Below, piece after piece: positions 13,740 to 25,922 of a stretch of 57,753 nucleotides of DNA. Position numbers and translations under genes: made by a program. The DNA is from Glomus cerebriforme (lineage: Eukaryota > Glomeromycota > Glomeromycetes > Glomerales > Glomeraceae), in NCBI GenBank assembly GCA_003550305.1, contig QKYT01000201.1:22485-80237 (forward strand). The letters run 5' to 3'. Within the stretch, counting starts at the first letter, position 1. Each line of letters opens with the position of its first letter. The notes under the pieces are model-generated. The model worked only from the letters and a program-made list of their open reading frames with translations. It had not been told where the DNA came from and searched no databases.

Positions 13740-14010
13740 AATGTCTTTTAATGTTAAAAAAAAATTTTCTTTTTTTAATTTCTTACATTTTAAATCCAGG
13801 TCATCTAAGAAATCTAAAAACCTAAAAAAAAATAAAGAAAGAAACATTTAATATGTTTCTTTAATATTAAAAAAAATCTTCCCTTCCTCTAATTCCTTAT
13901 ATTCAAGTAAGAAATTCAAAAACTTAAAAAAACAAAGAAAGAAACATTTAGTATATTTCTTTAATGTTAAAAAAATTTTCCCTTCTCTATTACTTATATT
14001 TCAAGTCTAA
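13740..14010. repeat. Tandem repeat, period about 100 bp, ~2.6 copies
   Basis: The block containing AAAGAAAGAAACATTTA, then a TTTCTTTAAT-rich stretch, then CTTCCCTTC and a TTAT..CAAGTAAGAAAT stretch repeats at 13841 and 13941, with a partial copy starting near 13740. Within one unit GAAACATTTAATATGTTTC is a near-perfect palindrome. Confidence 0.75.
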
Positions 14011-14229
14011 TGAATGATATGGATTATCTGTTATAGATTCAAATTATCCTTAACAGTTGATGGATCATACGGATCACATGTTTCTCAGATGATGGATAAT
14101 GAATGATCTGCAGATTGGAATACTATCGTTATGATGATAAAATTATTTTTTTTTAAAAATAAATAATTTAATTTAATTAATAAATAAAAAATTAAAAAGA
14201 TTAAAAAAGAATAATATATATTTTGCAAA

Positions 14230-14465
14230 AGTGCGATATCATTATTCATTAACCTAATTTATTATTTTTGTATCATATTTTCTGATTTTTATTTTTACTA
14301 TTTATTCTAGAAACAGAATTTTTTCAAAATATGAAATCCTATTTGTCACATGTTAATCATCACATCCTTAATTTTGGCCAAAATTTTTAATTTTGACCAG
14401 AATTTTTATTTTAGATATTTGTATAATGTTATACATACCAAAAAAAGTCAATTTTAAAATTTAGT
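14230..14465 (-). repeat. MITE family A, copy 2 (inverted)
   Basis: Opposite orientation to copy 1 and similar to the copy at 54590-54950. Shared words include TATTTATTCTAGAAACAGAA, ATGAAATCCTATTTGTCACA and CCTTAATTTTGGCCAAAATT. Together with copy 1 it frames 13.3-14.2 kb. Confidence 0.72.
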
Positions 14466-15495
14466 TTGCAATTCAATGCTGATACATATTCTAATATATA
14501 CTATTAGAAGTAATATATTAGTATTTCTTAGTTATAAACTTGCTCTTTAATTTATCATATACATATCTTTCACCAATAAACAAGTATTCTATTCTGAATA
14601 ATAGATAGCCATTTCACATTTTAAAAAGTATTTTTGTCTATTAACAAGATATGGCAAAGTTTTGTGAGCATAAAAGTAATTTTTCTCACTATAAGTTTAG
14701 TATTTTTTATTTTGAAAATACATTAGATGATTCCAAATTTTATTTTTCCACTCAGCCAGAATTTCATCATCTTTAATGATGTGCATTCCAATATATTTGG
14801 CATACTTCTCATAAGTATCCTTAAAATCATCTTGTAAATATTTAGACATAATGCAATTTATAGCAGTTTATAAAATTATAAACAGTGATTTTTATTAATT
14901 TATAACTGATTTAACAAGATTATATCTACTAAATTTGAATTCTTTTTATTATTTTTATTTAAAATATTGCAATTACAAGGATTTATATAAAGTCATATAC
15001 TAATATTTTCCCTAGTATTATTATGAAAAATTTACAGTCACATGATCAGTGATATTTAATGTTACCTGACATATGACCAGCTAGTATTGTATTTTTATTA
15101 AGTATCTGAGGAATAGAATTTTTTTGTGTTGTAAAAATTATTTGTCACATCCTATTTATCATAGGTGCACTACATGCTTTTACATGCTTGTGCATATTTA
15201 ATTAGTAAATATCACATGACTGTGAATTTTTTGTAGTAGTACTAGGATAGTCACATCACCTGGCTAACATCACCTGATTTTTATCACATGAATCTGGTGC
15301 AGTATCAAAATACATATATATAGTGTTTTTAAAAAAACATGTCAATTTTACTTTTCTTTCTATTATGATAAATTATGATATGATAAAAGCAAAAAAAACT
15401 ATCATATTAATAAGAAAGGGAAATAAAAGCAAGGTTACTAAATGAAATATAAAATACAGTTATCATACTTTTACAAAAATGAAAAATAGCACATA

Positions 15496-15660
15496 ATGAA
15501 ATTTTTAGAATTTCTTGAGAGTAATGGTTTGTCTTCAAATGAAATAGAAGACATTTCTATATATAGGAATTTGTTAAATTTAATAGTCAAAGACAAAACT
15601 CAACCAGAAAATCTAAGAGCCAAAGCTAGAAAAAACAATACAGATAAATGTATAAATGTG
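15496..15660 (+). pseudogene. Exon-like fragment of an unrecognised gene
   Basis: A 55-codon open segment beginning at ATG 15496 (MKFLEFLESNGLSSNEIEDI...) has normal protein-like composition and ends at a good donor (GTAAGA at 15662). Downstream lie tandem repeats and an assembly gap, then exon-like pieces of a decayed gene at 17894. It may be the first exon of that same pseudogene. I do not recognise the protein; an insect- or phage-type origin is not indicated. Confidence 0.4.
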
Positions 15661-15840
15661 GGTAAGATTTACATACTAAATCTATATGGTCAACAAGAGA
15701 CTTTTAAAAGTTTTTATTTTAGGTATTTAATGCTAAACTAATTCACCTATATGGATGGTAAGGGACTTTAAAAGTTTTTATTTCAAGTACCTGATACTAA
15801 ACTTACTTACCTATACGAATAATAAGTAACTTTAAAGGTA
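15661..15840. repeat. Tandem repeat, ~77-bp unit, left block
   Basis: About 2.4 units of a motif containing ACTTTTAAAAGTTTTTATTT, then (A/G)GGTA(T/C)(T/C)T(A/G)AT(A/G)CTAAACT, then CACCTATATGGATGGTAAG. The array begins at the 5' splice site of the preceding exon-like segment. The same unit recurs at 17170-17360 on the far side of the N gap. Confidence 0.7.
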
Positions 15841-16594
15841 GAGTATTTTGATTAATAGTTACACATATATTACATATATGCCGATCACAGCCCAAGCAAA
15901 TTTTATCGATTAAAAAAAAGCATGATAAAGCCAAGCCACTAAAGAAACATATTACCAGCATTTAAATTTTTTATTTTCATATCTTTAAAAAGCCTTTATA
16001 CTTGATTTAATTAGTTTTTTAAGTATACACTTTTTTTTCAAAAAGTTTTACTTGATAAAAGTTTAGCTGCAAGTTACTCATTATACTCTAAAGTTACTCA
16101 TTATTTACATTAACTCAGTCAGTTTATACTATTACTTTACCAAACTTAAACCTAAATAGTCCAGCTTCTTTATCTACAAGTTTACTTATATACAATATAA
16201 TGGTAAGACTAATTTTTTTTAAGTTTATTATAAGCTATTTCTTAAATCTATAGTTTAATATTATTCTATTTTTAGATTTCTAATTATTACTACTTTTTTT
16301 TTACAGTATAAGCATTATAGATTAATTATGTATTTTTAAACAATTGTAATTATGAATAAGCATGTTATATTGAAGTTATTAAAGAGTAATTTATCTATTT
16401 TTTTTAAAAAAAAATTCAAAATCATTTTACAAAAAACACTTATATATTAATTTTTTTAAATTTTAAAGTAATGTCTTGTTTTTATAATTTATTTTACAAA
16501 ATAGGCATAGTTATAAATTATTATTAGCAATAAATTGGTGAAATTGTGAAATTTTCTATTAATTATAAAAATAAAATAATGAGTTATTTTTTAT

Positions 16595-17034
16595 NNNNNN
16601 NNNNNNNNNNNNNNNNNNNNNNNNNNNNNNNNNNNNNNNNNNNNNNNNNNNNNNNNNNNNNNNNNNNNNNNNNNNNNNNNNNNNNNNNNNNNNNNNNNNN
16701 NNNNNNNNNNNNNNNNNNNNNNNNNNNNNNNNNNNNNNNNNNNNNNNNNNNNNNNNNNNNNNNNNNNNNNNNNNNNNNNNNNNNNNNNNNNNNNNNNNNN
16801 NNNNNNNNNNNNNNNNNNNNNNNNNNNNNNNNNNNNNNNNNNNNNNNNNNNNNNNNNNNNNNNNNNNNNNNNNNNNNNNNNNNNNNNNNNNNNNNNNNNN
16901 NNNNNNNNNNNNNNNNNNNNNNNNNNNNNNNNNNNNNNNNNNNNNNNNNNNNNNNNNNNNNNNNNNNNNNNNNNNNNNNNNNNNNNNNNNNNNNNNNNNN
17001 NNNNNNNNNNNNNNNNNNNNNNNNNNNNNNNNNN
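16595..17034. other. Assembly gap (440 N)
   Basis: A run of N. The same ~77-bp tandem repeat is present on both sides, so the gap may be a collapsed repeat array. Confidence 0.98.
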
Positions 17035-17169
17035 ATTTTTGCAAGATACCCGGGGTACTGTGGCCCGCTATATACGGTAATTATTTTATTAGTCATTAAT
17101 GTTGATCATCACATGAAGTATTATTTTTAAAATGTTATACATATTGATTACTGAATCAACTACAGAGTT

Positions 17170-17360
17170 GACAAATTACCCTACCCTTAAAAGTTTTTAT
17201 ACCAAATTTGTTTACCTGTATGGATGACAAGAGTTTAAAAACTTTTAAGTATTTTTCATACCAAATTTGTTCACCTATGTGAATGATAAGAGTTTAAAAA
17301 CTTTTAGGTCTAGGTATTTTTTACATTAAGTTTATTCGCCTATATGGATAACTAGATAAG
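17170..17360. repeat. Tandem repeat, ~77-bp unit, right block
   Basis: Units share TTTAAAAACTTTTA, CATACCAAATTTGTTCACCT and ATATGGAT(A/G)A(T/C)(A/T)AG with the block at 15661-15840. The copies here are slightly diverged. Confidence 0.7.
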
Positions 17361-17435
17361 TCTAAATCTATACTTTACTGGGATATATTTATCTCATTTT
17401 TTTTAATAAACAGAAGCAAAAGCCTAACATTAAGA

Positions 17436-17800
17436 AATACCGTATTTTTCTGATTTTAAGCATCACCTGAATTTAAGCACCACCCCGACTTTTGATTAAA
17501 AAACTTGAAAAACAAAAATAAGCACCACCCCAATTTTAATTTTTTTTATTATGAATTGCTATTTACATTTACAATTTCTCTTTCATTTTCATCAATCTCC
17601 TTCTCTTTTTCATTTTGTCAAAACAAATCTTTCTCTGTCCCATCCATTGCATTACTAATATCACACTTTTTAAAATTTTAATGCACAAAAATGTGAATTT
17701 AATAAAAAAAAAAAATACTTCCAAATTTAGGTATCACCCCAACTTTAGTCAAAAATTTCCTTCAAAAAGGTGGTGCTTAAAATCGGGAGAATACGGTATT
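17436..17800. repeat. MITE family C, copy 1 (365 bp)
   Basis: The left end AATACCGTATTTTTCTGATT..AAGCATCACC is the inverse of the right end (GGTGGTGCTTAAAATCGGGA..ATACGGTATT), giving about 30-bp terminal inverted repeats. Internal AAGCACCACCCC words recur in both orientations. There is no transposase, so it is a non-autonomous DNA element. Confidence 0.85.
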
Positions 17801-17893
17801 GGAAAAAATGATGCAATAAGTTAAATGTAAGGATTATTTTTTAGTGTTTTTAATAGATTTTTGTAATAATAATATTTATGTATTATCCAATAG

Positions 17894-19760
17894 GATGAAA
17901 ACAAACCCATTACTTCTACACAACAAACTAAGAATGATGATTTTAAACACCAAATTAAGAGTTTTAGTCAAACAATCAGGTTCAATAATGAAAATATATA
18001 TCAAAGTATTATAGACTTGTTAGATAGATTATTGACATCTCCTTTTAAAGTAACTAATAAACTCCAATTCATTCAGTAAGTAAAATTTTATATTCTTTTG
18101 ATATTGTAATTGAGTGATTATTATATAATAATTTTATTGCTTTAACAGAATGTATCAAAGATATATAGTTTATGTTAATGCATTTGAGCTTAATTTTATT
18201 AACACAAGCATTATAAATTAAGAATTATATGACATTCCAACAATATTCACAGCATCAGAATTCTTACCAGATTTCTTTAATAAATTGGAAGAAAAGTGAT
18301 TTGAAAGTTGAAAAGAGCTGGTAACATGGGTAAGATTATTATTTTAGAAATTTGTAAATAGAGTATCTATATACATCTAATAATAAGGAAATCACCCATC
18401 TTCTCATTTATTATAAGTATTAAATATGTCTGTATAGAAAATAAAAATAGAAAACAGTCATAAATAAATAGCTTATGTTAAATACACAAGATGAAGTTAT
18501 TTTAGTAAACTACATTTAAGATTTAATAATCCATTATGGCAAATATTTCAATGAGCTGTATCAAAAAGACCTTTTAAAAGGAGATGTCCATTATTGCCAT
18601 ATTATTCCATTGACAAAAATATTATGAAAATATTATCTGATCGTAAGTGGAGAACATTTTTTGCGAGCCGTTTAGTTCAGAAACAAATTTAGTAAATCTA
18701 GCAATGGACATGATTACAAAACAGATATGGATAGTGATATTATTAAATATGAAATCTTTACCTTGAAAAATAACTTTAATAAAAATGAATAGATAAAGAA
18801 ATATATTAAAGATAAACTTAAATTAGCAAAATATGATCATAATGACTTATTTGCGATCTGATGTTAGGTTAGTATAAGGGTCATATTGGTCTACTTATAT
18901 AGTATTTGACAGCTAATTGTGAAATTATTTCTTTTTCTAAGCATAGATTCTGTACTATTATCTCATCAGGAAGAAGAACTAGGGTTTAGAACTTTAAATA
19001 AAGTAATTAAATTGATGATCAGGTTGGCTGTAAGTGTTATAATTTTTTATTAAATTTTTATAAAAGTTTTTATTATTAATTTTCAATTTAAATAGCATGA
19101 CATCCATAATATGAAAAAGAAGTATGAAATAATCCAAGATGAAATTTGAACTTTAAAATATGGATAATTTTCATGTATTAAAAAGAGATTGTACATAGAT
19201 GAGTCTAAACTTAAATTTCCATTAGAAAAAAAAGTCAACAATAATAAAATTAATTTATTAACATTACCATTTACCAAAGTATCTTTGATTATGTATATAT
19301 ATTATATTATCTTTTATTAGATAAAACATATTTATGGATCAATGGTTACCTTTTTCATGAATATATGCTTTTTTTTTCTAATAAAATAATAATAAAGAAT
19401 TTAGTTTCATTTGATTTTCATTCAATCCAGAATTTTTTTTTTAACTTTATTTACAAATGTGCAATATAGTATTCAGAATAATACATGAGAATAATAGATC
19501 ATATCCATAGAGAAAAAAGTCCATGAAATAATATAAATGATGAATGGGATTGTGATGAATATAGTGGAGAACAAACTTATCATCTTAAATACTGGAGTGC
19601 TATTTAGTATGAAATTCTAATAGTAAATATGAAAACTTTGTCATATGAGAGTAATGAGACCGATCATTTGAAATGCGCAGTATGATATCAGAAAAAATTC
19701 TTGCTGATTTGAAAAAATATATTATGCATAGTAAGTATGTCATCACTATACTTTTCACAG
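17894..19760 (+). pseudogene. Decayed multi-exon gene, unrecognised
   Basis: Exon-like segments with intact splice ends remain, but stops accumulate. 17894-18078 is open (DENKPITSTQQTKNDDFK..., donor CA/GTAAGT) and joins in phase to 18150 (acceptor TTTAACAG; QMYQRYIVYVNAFELNF). That segment then has three in-frame stops. Another block at 18513-18690 reads WQIF.., AVSKRPFKRRCPLLPYYS and MKILSDRKWRTFFASRLV with one internal stop, then loses frame. Weaker remnants follow near 19095 and 19500. At least two stops sit where a Trp codon would fit (TGG to TGA), the expected product of C-to-T decay on the opposite strand. The surrounding MITEs and gap suggest transposon-associated origin, but I cannot name a family. 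Confidence 0.6.
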
Positions 19761-19839
19761 TATATATTATACGTGGTGAGACGTCATTGAAATTATTAGC
19801 CAATAGATCCTATTTCTATTAGTTAGAAGTGTGAAAATT

Positions 19840-20590
19840 CTTCACTAAATCAGTTCAGTTTTCAGTATTTACTAACCAGTATTGGTTTGGTCAAAAACTG
19901 AACTAAATGTTTCAGTAAATTACTAATACTAATACTGATAATTTCAGTTTGGTATCAGTTTTAACAAATACTGAATTGAACTGAACCGATCGGAGCCCTA
20001 ATTACAAATATCATGGGTATATTAATTAATTTTATATTTGGTGATATCCTTTTACAAAAATTCATTTTGATAAAAATATGTTTAGATTATAATTCAAATA
20101 ATTTTGCATAATTCTAAAAAGATTTAATAATTCTAAATAAAATTTCATAATTCTAGCAAAATTTTATAATGTTAGTTAAGATTTTTAAAATTTTGAATTT
20201 AAAAATAATTTTAGATTTTAGTTTCAGAATTTCAAATTTGCCAAAATATTTTGAAATTGAAATCAAACTTACTTTTAAGTATAAAAAAATTTATTATATT
20301 AAATATTACTAATTAAAAGAAAATTATATTAAAAATTTTTTATAATTATAGTATATTATTAAAAAATATTATCAAAAGAAAAAAGGTAGAGAAAAAAAAA
20401 TTATCATAATTAAATCAATATTCTATTAATTTATCAAATTATTATTGCATAACATTACTTAATTATCAATTAGTAAATCAGTTCAATAAAAATACTAATA
20501 CTGAATTTACTAATACTGATTGGTAAATCATCAAATGTTTTAGTTTAGTAAATTGAAAATAACTAATTAGTTTAGTTTAGTAATTATTGA
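19840..20590. repeat. Repeat block rich in ACTGAA/TTCAGT words
   Basis: 19840-20000 holds many TTCAGT, AGTATT and ACTAATACTGA words and ends GAACCGATCGGAGCCCTAAT, a relatively GC-rich terminus. Related words (AATACTAATACTGAATTTAC, TAGTTTAGTAAAT) return at 20470-20590. It looks like the two ends of one degraded element with an AT-rich core. Confidence 0.5.
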
Positions 20591-20660
20591 AATTAATTAG
20601 AATTTTAAATATCAATAGTATATCAAATTTCTTATTTTATTTTATTTTTTTTTTTTTAAA

Positions 20661-20766
20661 ACAAGTTAATCAGATTTATTTATAATTATAGAAATTATTA
20701 AGAATATATAATTATGTAATGATAAATTATAAATATACCCTCTAAATTAAGAAAAACATAACTTGT
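20661..20766. repeat. MITE family B, copy 1 (106 bp)
   Basis: Bounded by 8-bp inverted ends ACAAGTTA and TAACTTGT. A second copy of the same length is at 55929-56034. Both contain AATATACCCTCTA near the right end and ATAATTAT in the middle. Confidence 0.85.
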
Positions 20767-22993
20767 TATATGAGGAGTAGATTTGTAAAGATGATTTTTA
20801 TTACCAAAAGTTTTTAGCATTAGATCCTTATACTTAATCTGATTCTTTCTGATCCTGTACCAGTAATGAATCAAAATAATTAACTAGTCTATTAAATAAT
20901 TGCATACTTCTATTAACTACATCTAATTCTAAGTCTAATTTTTCATAAAATATTAAATCTTTTATTAATACTAATAATAACATATTTTTACATATTAAAT
21001 AAAATATATTTTATACTCTAATAGGATTATTTATTATTTTATAATTTATTAACTTAATTTGGAATTTTTTATTTTCTTTATCTTATATAATAGAAACAAA
21101 ATTGTAAGCATTACTAAGTATTAGTAACTTGATTAATTTACAATTCACAAGAAATAAAAAGATCGACATTAGTAATTAGTGAGATATTTTAGCTATATTC
21201 TATATGTTGCTAAATTAAGCAAAGTATTGCTGACCTGCATTATGATAATTTTAATTAGTATTACAAATAATTTGGCTAATATTAATTGCAAAAAAAATAG
21301 GTAAAAAAATATAGTATACCCTATTACCCTACTATATCCATAATTCTTCGCTGTTGATTTTAATAGTAAAATTTAACAAAAATGTCTAATTGCATAATTT
21401 CAGTCCTTATTTAGAATTTGCAATTTTGAAGATATTCTTATGATTTTTTATAGGAGGTAGCCAGAAAGCCATAAATTAGCCTATTATTTTTAGAGGTTCA
21501 AACAATTATTAAAATATGCTAATATTTATCTGATGGTTCCAGATTATAGGTACTAGTAAATTTAATTATAAAATTGACTCACCAATCACTAATGTAAATC
21601 TTTCCATTTCTCACAAATTGCAAATTAAAGTTTTTGAAATTATAATTAATTTTAATAATTCTCAATTTTAATTTAGTTAGATTTTCATATATTATTTTTT
21701 TTAAAAATAATGTCAAAATAGGTAAAAAATAATACAATTTTATACTAATATATGAATCTTGTGTATTTGAAAATTCTTTTATAATATAATATATTCCTTT
21801 TATTTAATATACTATTTATTAAATAGCTATTATAAAGGTTTAAATGAAATGTGTGCCAGGTTTGTGGTATAGCTAGCTAATGTGACGTAATAAAAAATTA
21901 TAAAAAGAAAATTTTTTATATTAACATATAGACTTTAAAAGTTACTAAATTTACCTAATTTCAGCTATTCTGCAAGTTTACTTAGAGTGCTAAAAGCAAT
22001 TTTAAAGACTTATTTGACAAAAAGTTTATTTTTGTCAAATCCATTTTTGGAAATAATTACAAAGATAATAAAATCAATCATTTATATATAAAGTCAAAAA
22101 CAGCATTTTAAACCTTCTTCTAAAGTATAAGTAAACTTGCAGAGCAGCAGAAATTACATCTACAGTAAAAATTTAAAAGCTTTATATTAGAGAAAAAATC
22201 TGTTGTGTATTTTTTTTTTGAAAAATTGCTGCGCATTGTAAAGATATATTTTACTGTTAAGGATCTTAATATACTCTTCTAAATCTTTATATTGGAATTT
22301 ATTTATATTATATCTGAAATGTATATAACTATTTGTTATTTTAATCCTCAAAATTGATTAATTAATGCCTGTAAATCTTCTTCTGCCTTTTGGTTTTAAT
22401 ATTAGAAAAGATTTTATCATTTTAATATTTATTATTATTCTGTATAGGTTAATAAAAGCTATGTATTTATATTTCAATTTTTAAATAAATCCTTTTCCCA
22501 TGACTAACCTGCTATACATCAAAGAATTTATCACTGCACCTAATAGATGATACATCCTGACCCTAAATATTTTTGGCTAAAAGGAAAATCTGAATCGAAA
22601 AAGACTGACTTCCCTAAATCATGGAAATAATAGTAACCAATTTTTACAAAAAATAGTATTCTTGCGGACGAATCCTAATAATCATTTGGCGGAAATGCCT
22701 ACAATTAACCACAAAAGATTCTTCAAAATACAAAGCAAAGAATTATTATAGTCGTTTATATACATATTTATTTCTAATCATTTTATACACAACAAAATTA
22801 TACTAAATATACTACACCAAATAGCAAAAAAAAAATAAATAAATAAAATAAAAGCGGTCTTATATATATATGTATATGTACGATATTTACACTACATAAA
22901 GAAGTTTAGCATAACGAGCAAAAAAAGGAATTATACACCCTATCCTTCGTCCTGATCACTAGATCCTCCTCCTTAACTGCCATATTTTAATCT
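20767..22993. other. Intergenic AT-rich DNA
   Basis: No gene, RNA or clear repeat boundary is supportable. From about 22600 the composition becomes less AT-biased as the gene-dense core approaches. Confidence 0.5.
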
Positions 22994-23759
22994 TCAGATT
23001 TTGACCGAGAAAGAAGACGTGTCATTTTTGTAGTTATTATTCATAAACGGTTTATTAAAGGGAATTGGATTTTGAGCTCTTAAGATGGGAGACGTCGCTA
23101 TAATTATAAAATCAAGTTAAAATTTAATAAAAGATAATAAAATTATAATCAAACTAACTATTACGAACCTTTTCGATCATTAATATCATCTATCCTAATG
23201 GGGAAAACATGAGAAGATAAATATTGCGAATTAGAAATAATTTCTTTCAATTCTGCAACAGCATCTTCAAAATTTGTATCTTCATTTTGTTTATCTACTC
23301 TTTCTTGTAAACTAAATTACAAGAATAATTAAAATTAAATTACCTAGAAATGTTTTTAATAACCGCGAAAAAAAATTACCTATCGTCGTCATCATTATTA
23401 TCATCATCCTCTTCATGTGACACTTTAACTAAACTTAAATCTTCAAGTCCCGTTGTTATTTCAAATAATTTAGCTTCAACAATAGTATTCTGTATCGTAT
23501 CCATATTAACTTGTAATGATGACAAAATTTTTAAATATCCCGTATTCGCGTATCGTAAAGAACAATTTGTATCTTGTAAAATATTATTTGTGTCTTTTAC
23601 TGGAGTATCTTCGAATTGATGTAAAATGATAGTATTATCGCACATTATTTGTTTTTTATAAATAGGACAAGTTAAGGAAGTTATTAATGGTTTTAATAAA
23701 ATATTAAGATATTTACGAGGACGTGGAGAAATTAACCGATCCGTATAAGTTTGATACAT
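22994..23759 (-). CDS. Unrecognised 208-aa acidic protein, three exons
   Basis: Exons 23759-23380, 23311-23169 and 23097-22994 join in frame with GT..AG introns. The second exon start uses TTTAG at 23312, because the earlier TCTAG breaks the frame. The N-terminal ~120 residues look helical and folded (RPRKYLNILLKPLITSL, YANTGYLKILSSLQVNMDTI). An acidic stretch (HEEDDDNNDDDDR) follows at residues ~115-127, then a short helix (FEDAVAELKEIISNS) and a Pro/Asn-rich tail ending KNDTSSFSVKI. There is no signal peptide or membrane segment. The length and helix-acid-helix layout recall small complex subunits, but I cannot place it in a family. It is followed upstream by another minus-strand gene 268 bp away. 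Confidence 0.75.
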
Positions 23760-24027
23760 GATAAAGAAAATTTATGAGAATTTATTAAAAAAAAAAAGGT
23801 AAAAATTATTTTTAAAAATCTTAAAAATCAGTATTTATAAAATACAATCAATGATGCTAAAATTGATTAATAATGATTTCATCTCTGATATATATTATTT
23901 AATATATAATATATGTGATATTTAATAAGAATGATGCAATACAATAAAAACAGTAAAAACAGATTACGTAGAATAGATACATTTTGGCGCAGAAAACGCG
24001 TCTTAGATTGGGTATAACTTTAAAGTT

Positions 24028-25678
24028 TTATTCATCAAAATTTAATAAGGTATTACGTCTGGGAACAATACCCAACGAAGAACTTCTTGATCTCGAATAT
24101 TTGGACTGCCTTTTCGTATTATCACCACTATTCCTTTCTTTATTTTCAATATCTATAACGTTAATATTTTCATAAATTGGATGTTCAATAATTTGATTCA
24201 TTGAAGGTGTATGAGAGCCCAGGGAACCTTCTATATTTTGATGATTATAAGAAGAAGTACGAGATCTAGAATAGATTCGTCCTCTGTCATTTACATTATC
24301 AACTGAAGAATTTCTTTGCGTAGGAGGATAATCCTGATCGTTCAAAGTTAAATCATCTTCAGGAGGTAATTGTTGTTCTAATTCTTCATAATTATAATCC
24401 CTCTTTCTCTTTCGATATTTTCGTTTAGCCATTTTCAATTGATCAATATAATATGTATCTATATAATAATCTTTCAAGAGTGTCTAAAAAAAAGTTAGCA
24501 ATTTGATTATTATACAAATGGATATACCGTACATTTATAACTTACTTCTACTATTTGAAGCCTTTCTTCAATCGAAGAATCTGGAGGCATTTGTTTAACT
24601 TTTTCACCAAATGGAATACCAGCACTTGAAACATAACGAATTGCAAGTTGTCTTTGAAAACTTCTTCTGCAAGGCCAACAAACAAATATAACTTTTTGAG
24701 CTATACCCCAAGGAGATAATTTTGGGTTACCAAATAAATAAAAGAAAATTCCTGCACAAGATGTATAAAAACCGCCAAAATTCGACATATTTCCCGTCAC
24801 TTTCAATATGAACCGTATAAGAAAGGGAAAAAAAGTTGAGTGTGAAAGAGAAAAAAAACACATTCCTTCCCATGTTAACATTTATACTTACAAGTTGATT
24901 GGAATTTTTCTTGTTCATATCTAGTTGAATTTAATCTACCTTTAATACCAACAACGATACTATCATTTTGTGGTAAATCAGGAAAATCAGTTTTATACCA
25001 ATCAATATTTAAAGTTTGTATATTTTTTTCAAACAAACCCACCAGACCCCAGAATGCATTGTTATAAGAAGATTTTATAGTAATGTCATATTCTAATAAT
25101 AACCATTGACCACCTGTTAAATATATTGTGGGGGCATTTAACTGATAAATCGAATCATTCATAGGATTTTTCATAAATAAATCATTTTGTATATTAAATT
25201 CATTAATATCAAATGTAAGAACAGTAGTCGCCAAATACGGAGAATCGGGTATAACTTGTTGGAAAGAAGCATCAACACCATCAATAGTAAACCATAATGT
25301 ATTATAAGAACTTCCAATTTGTTTGTATATTTGACATTGCCTCGATTCTGGTTGTAAATCATAACACATACAAGATGACATTTCATTCGGAGTTTGACAT
25401 TTACATTGTATCCGATTTAATATTTGAGTACTTTCAATATCTCCATATGGAACTTGTTTTCTCTTTAAACAAAAGCTCATAGACGGAAAACCATAATATA
25501 ATGTTTGTTGAGATATTAACACTCCTGGCGTATCAACTCTCGATAGAAATTCATTAATTAAATATATTGCGTATGATATTAATATTATTGCCAATATAAA
25601 GCTGATTATTATTCTTATCGTTTTAAACCAAAATGGTTCGGTGGTTTTTGTATTAAATATTGAATCAAATACGAACAT
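24028..25678 (-). CDS. Two-TM membrane protein with Cys-rich ectodomain
   Basis: Exons 25678-24892, 24799-24546 and 24483-24028 give 498 aa. The introns are GTAAGT..AAAG and GTAAGT..TTAG. Residues ~20-45 are a first membrane helix (FKTIRIIISFILAIILISYA). An extracellular domain of ~210 residues follows with a Cys cluster at ~75-118 (SFCLKRK, IQCKCQT, SSCMCYD, SRQCQIY) and N-glycosylation sequons (NDS, NST). Residues ~263-288 form a second hydrophobic segment (NFGGFYTSCAGIFFYLFGN). A cytosolic region has a juxtamembrane CWPCRR, possibly acylated, a helix (SIEERLQIVE..LLKDYY) and a Ser/Arg-rich tail. The topology is like that of two-TM channels or receptors, but no diagnostic motif proves it. 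It shares a 244-bp upstream region with a divergent membrane-protein gene. Confidence 0.85.
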
Positions 25679-25922
25679 TATGAATGATTTTAATTTGAGT
25701 TGGTTTGGATGAGTGAAAAGAATCGGAGTTAAAAAAAATCTTTAGAAACATGGCCTTATTGTATGTTACGACTTCATTATTCAATGAAATTCATTTCTTA
25801 TTGTTTAAAAATCGATTAATCTGCAAACTACATACTATGGCAATAATTATCTTTATAAATTGAGCTTTTAAATTGAACCGATTTGAAATTTTTCTTCGTG
25901 AGAAGATAAAAAAATTTACACG
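25679..25922. promoter_or_regulatory. Shared upstream region of two divergent membrane-protein genes
   Basis: Only 244 bp lie between the two ATG codons, so both promoters must be here or overlap. I see no unambiguous TATA box or factor site. Confidence 0.6.

Noticed and set aside
19840..20590. Long terminal repeat retrotransposon
   Set aside because: The two ACTGAA-rich ends are not direct copies with TG..CA borders, and there is no primer-binding site or polyprotein between them.
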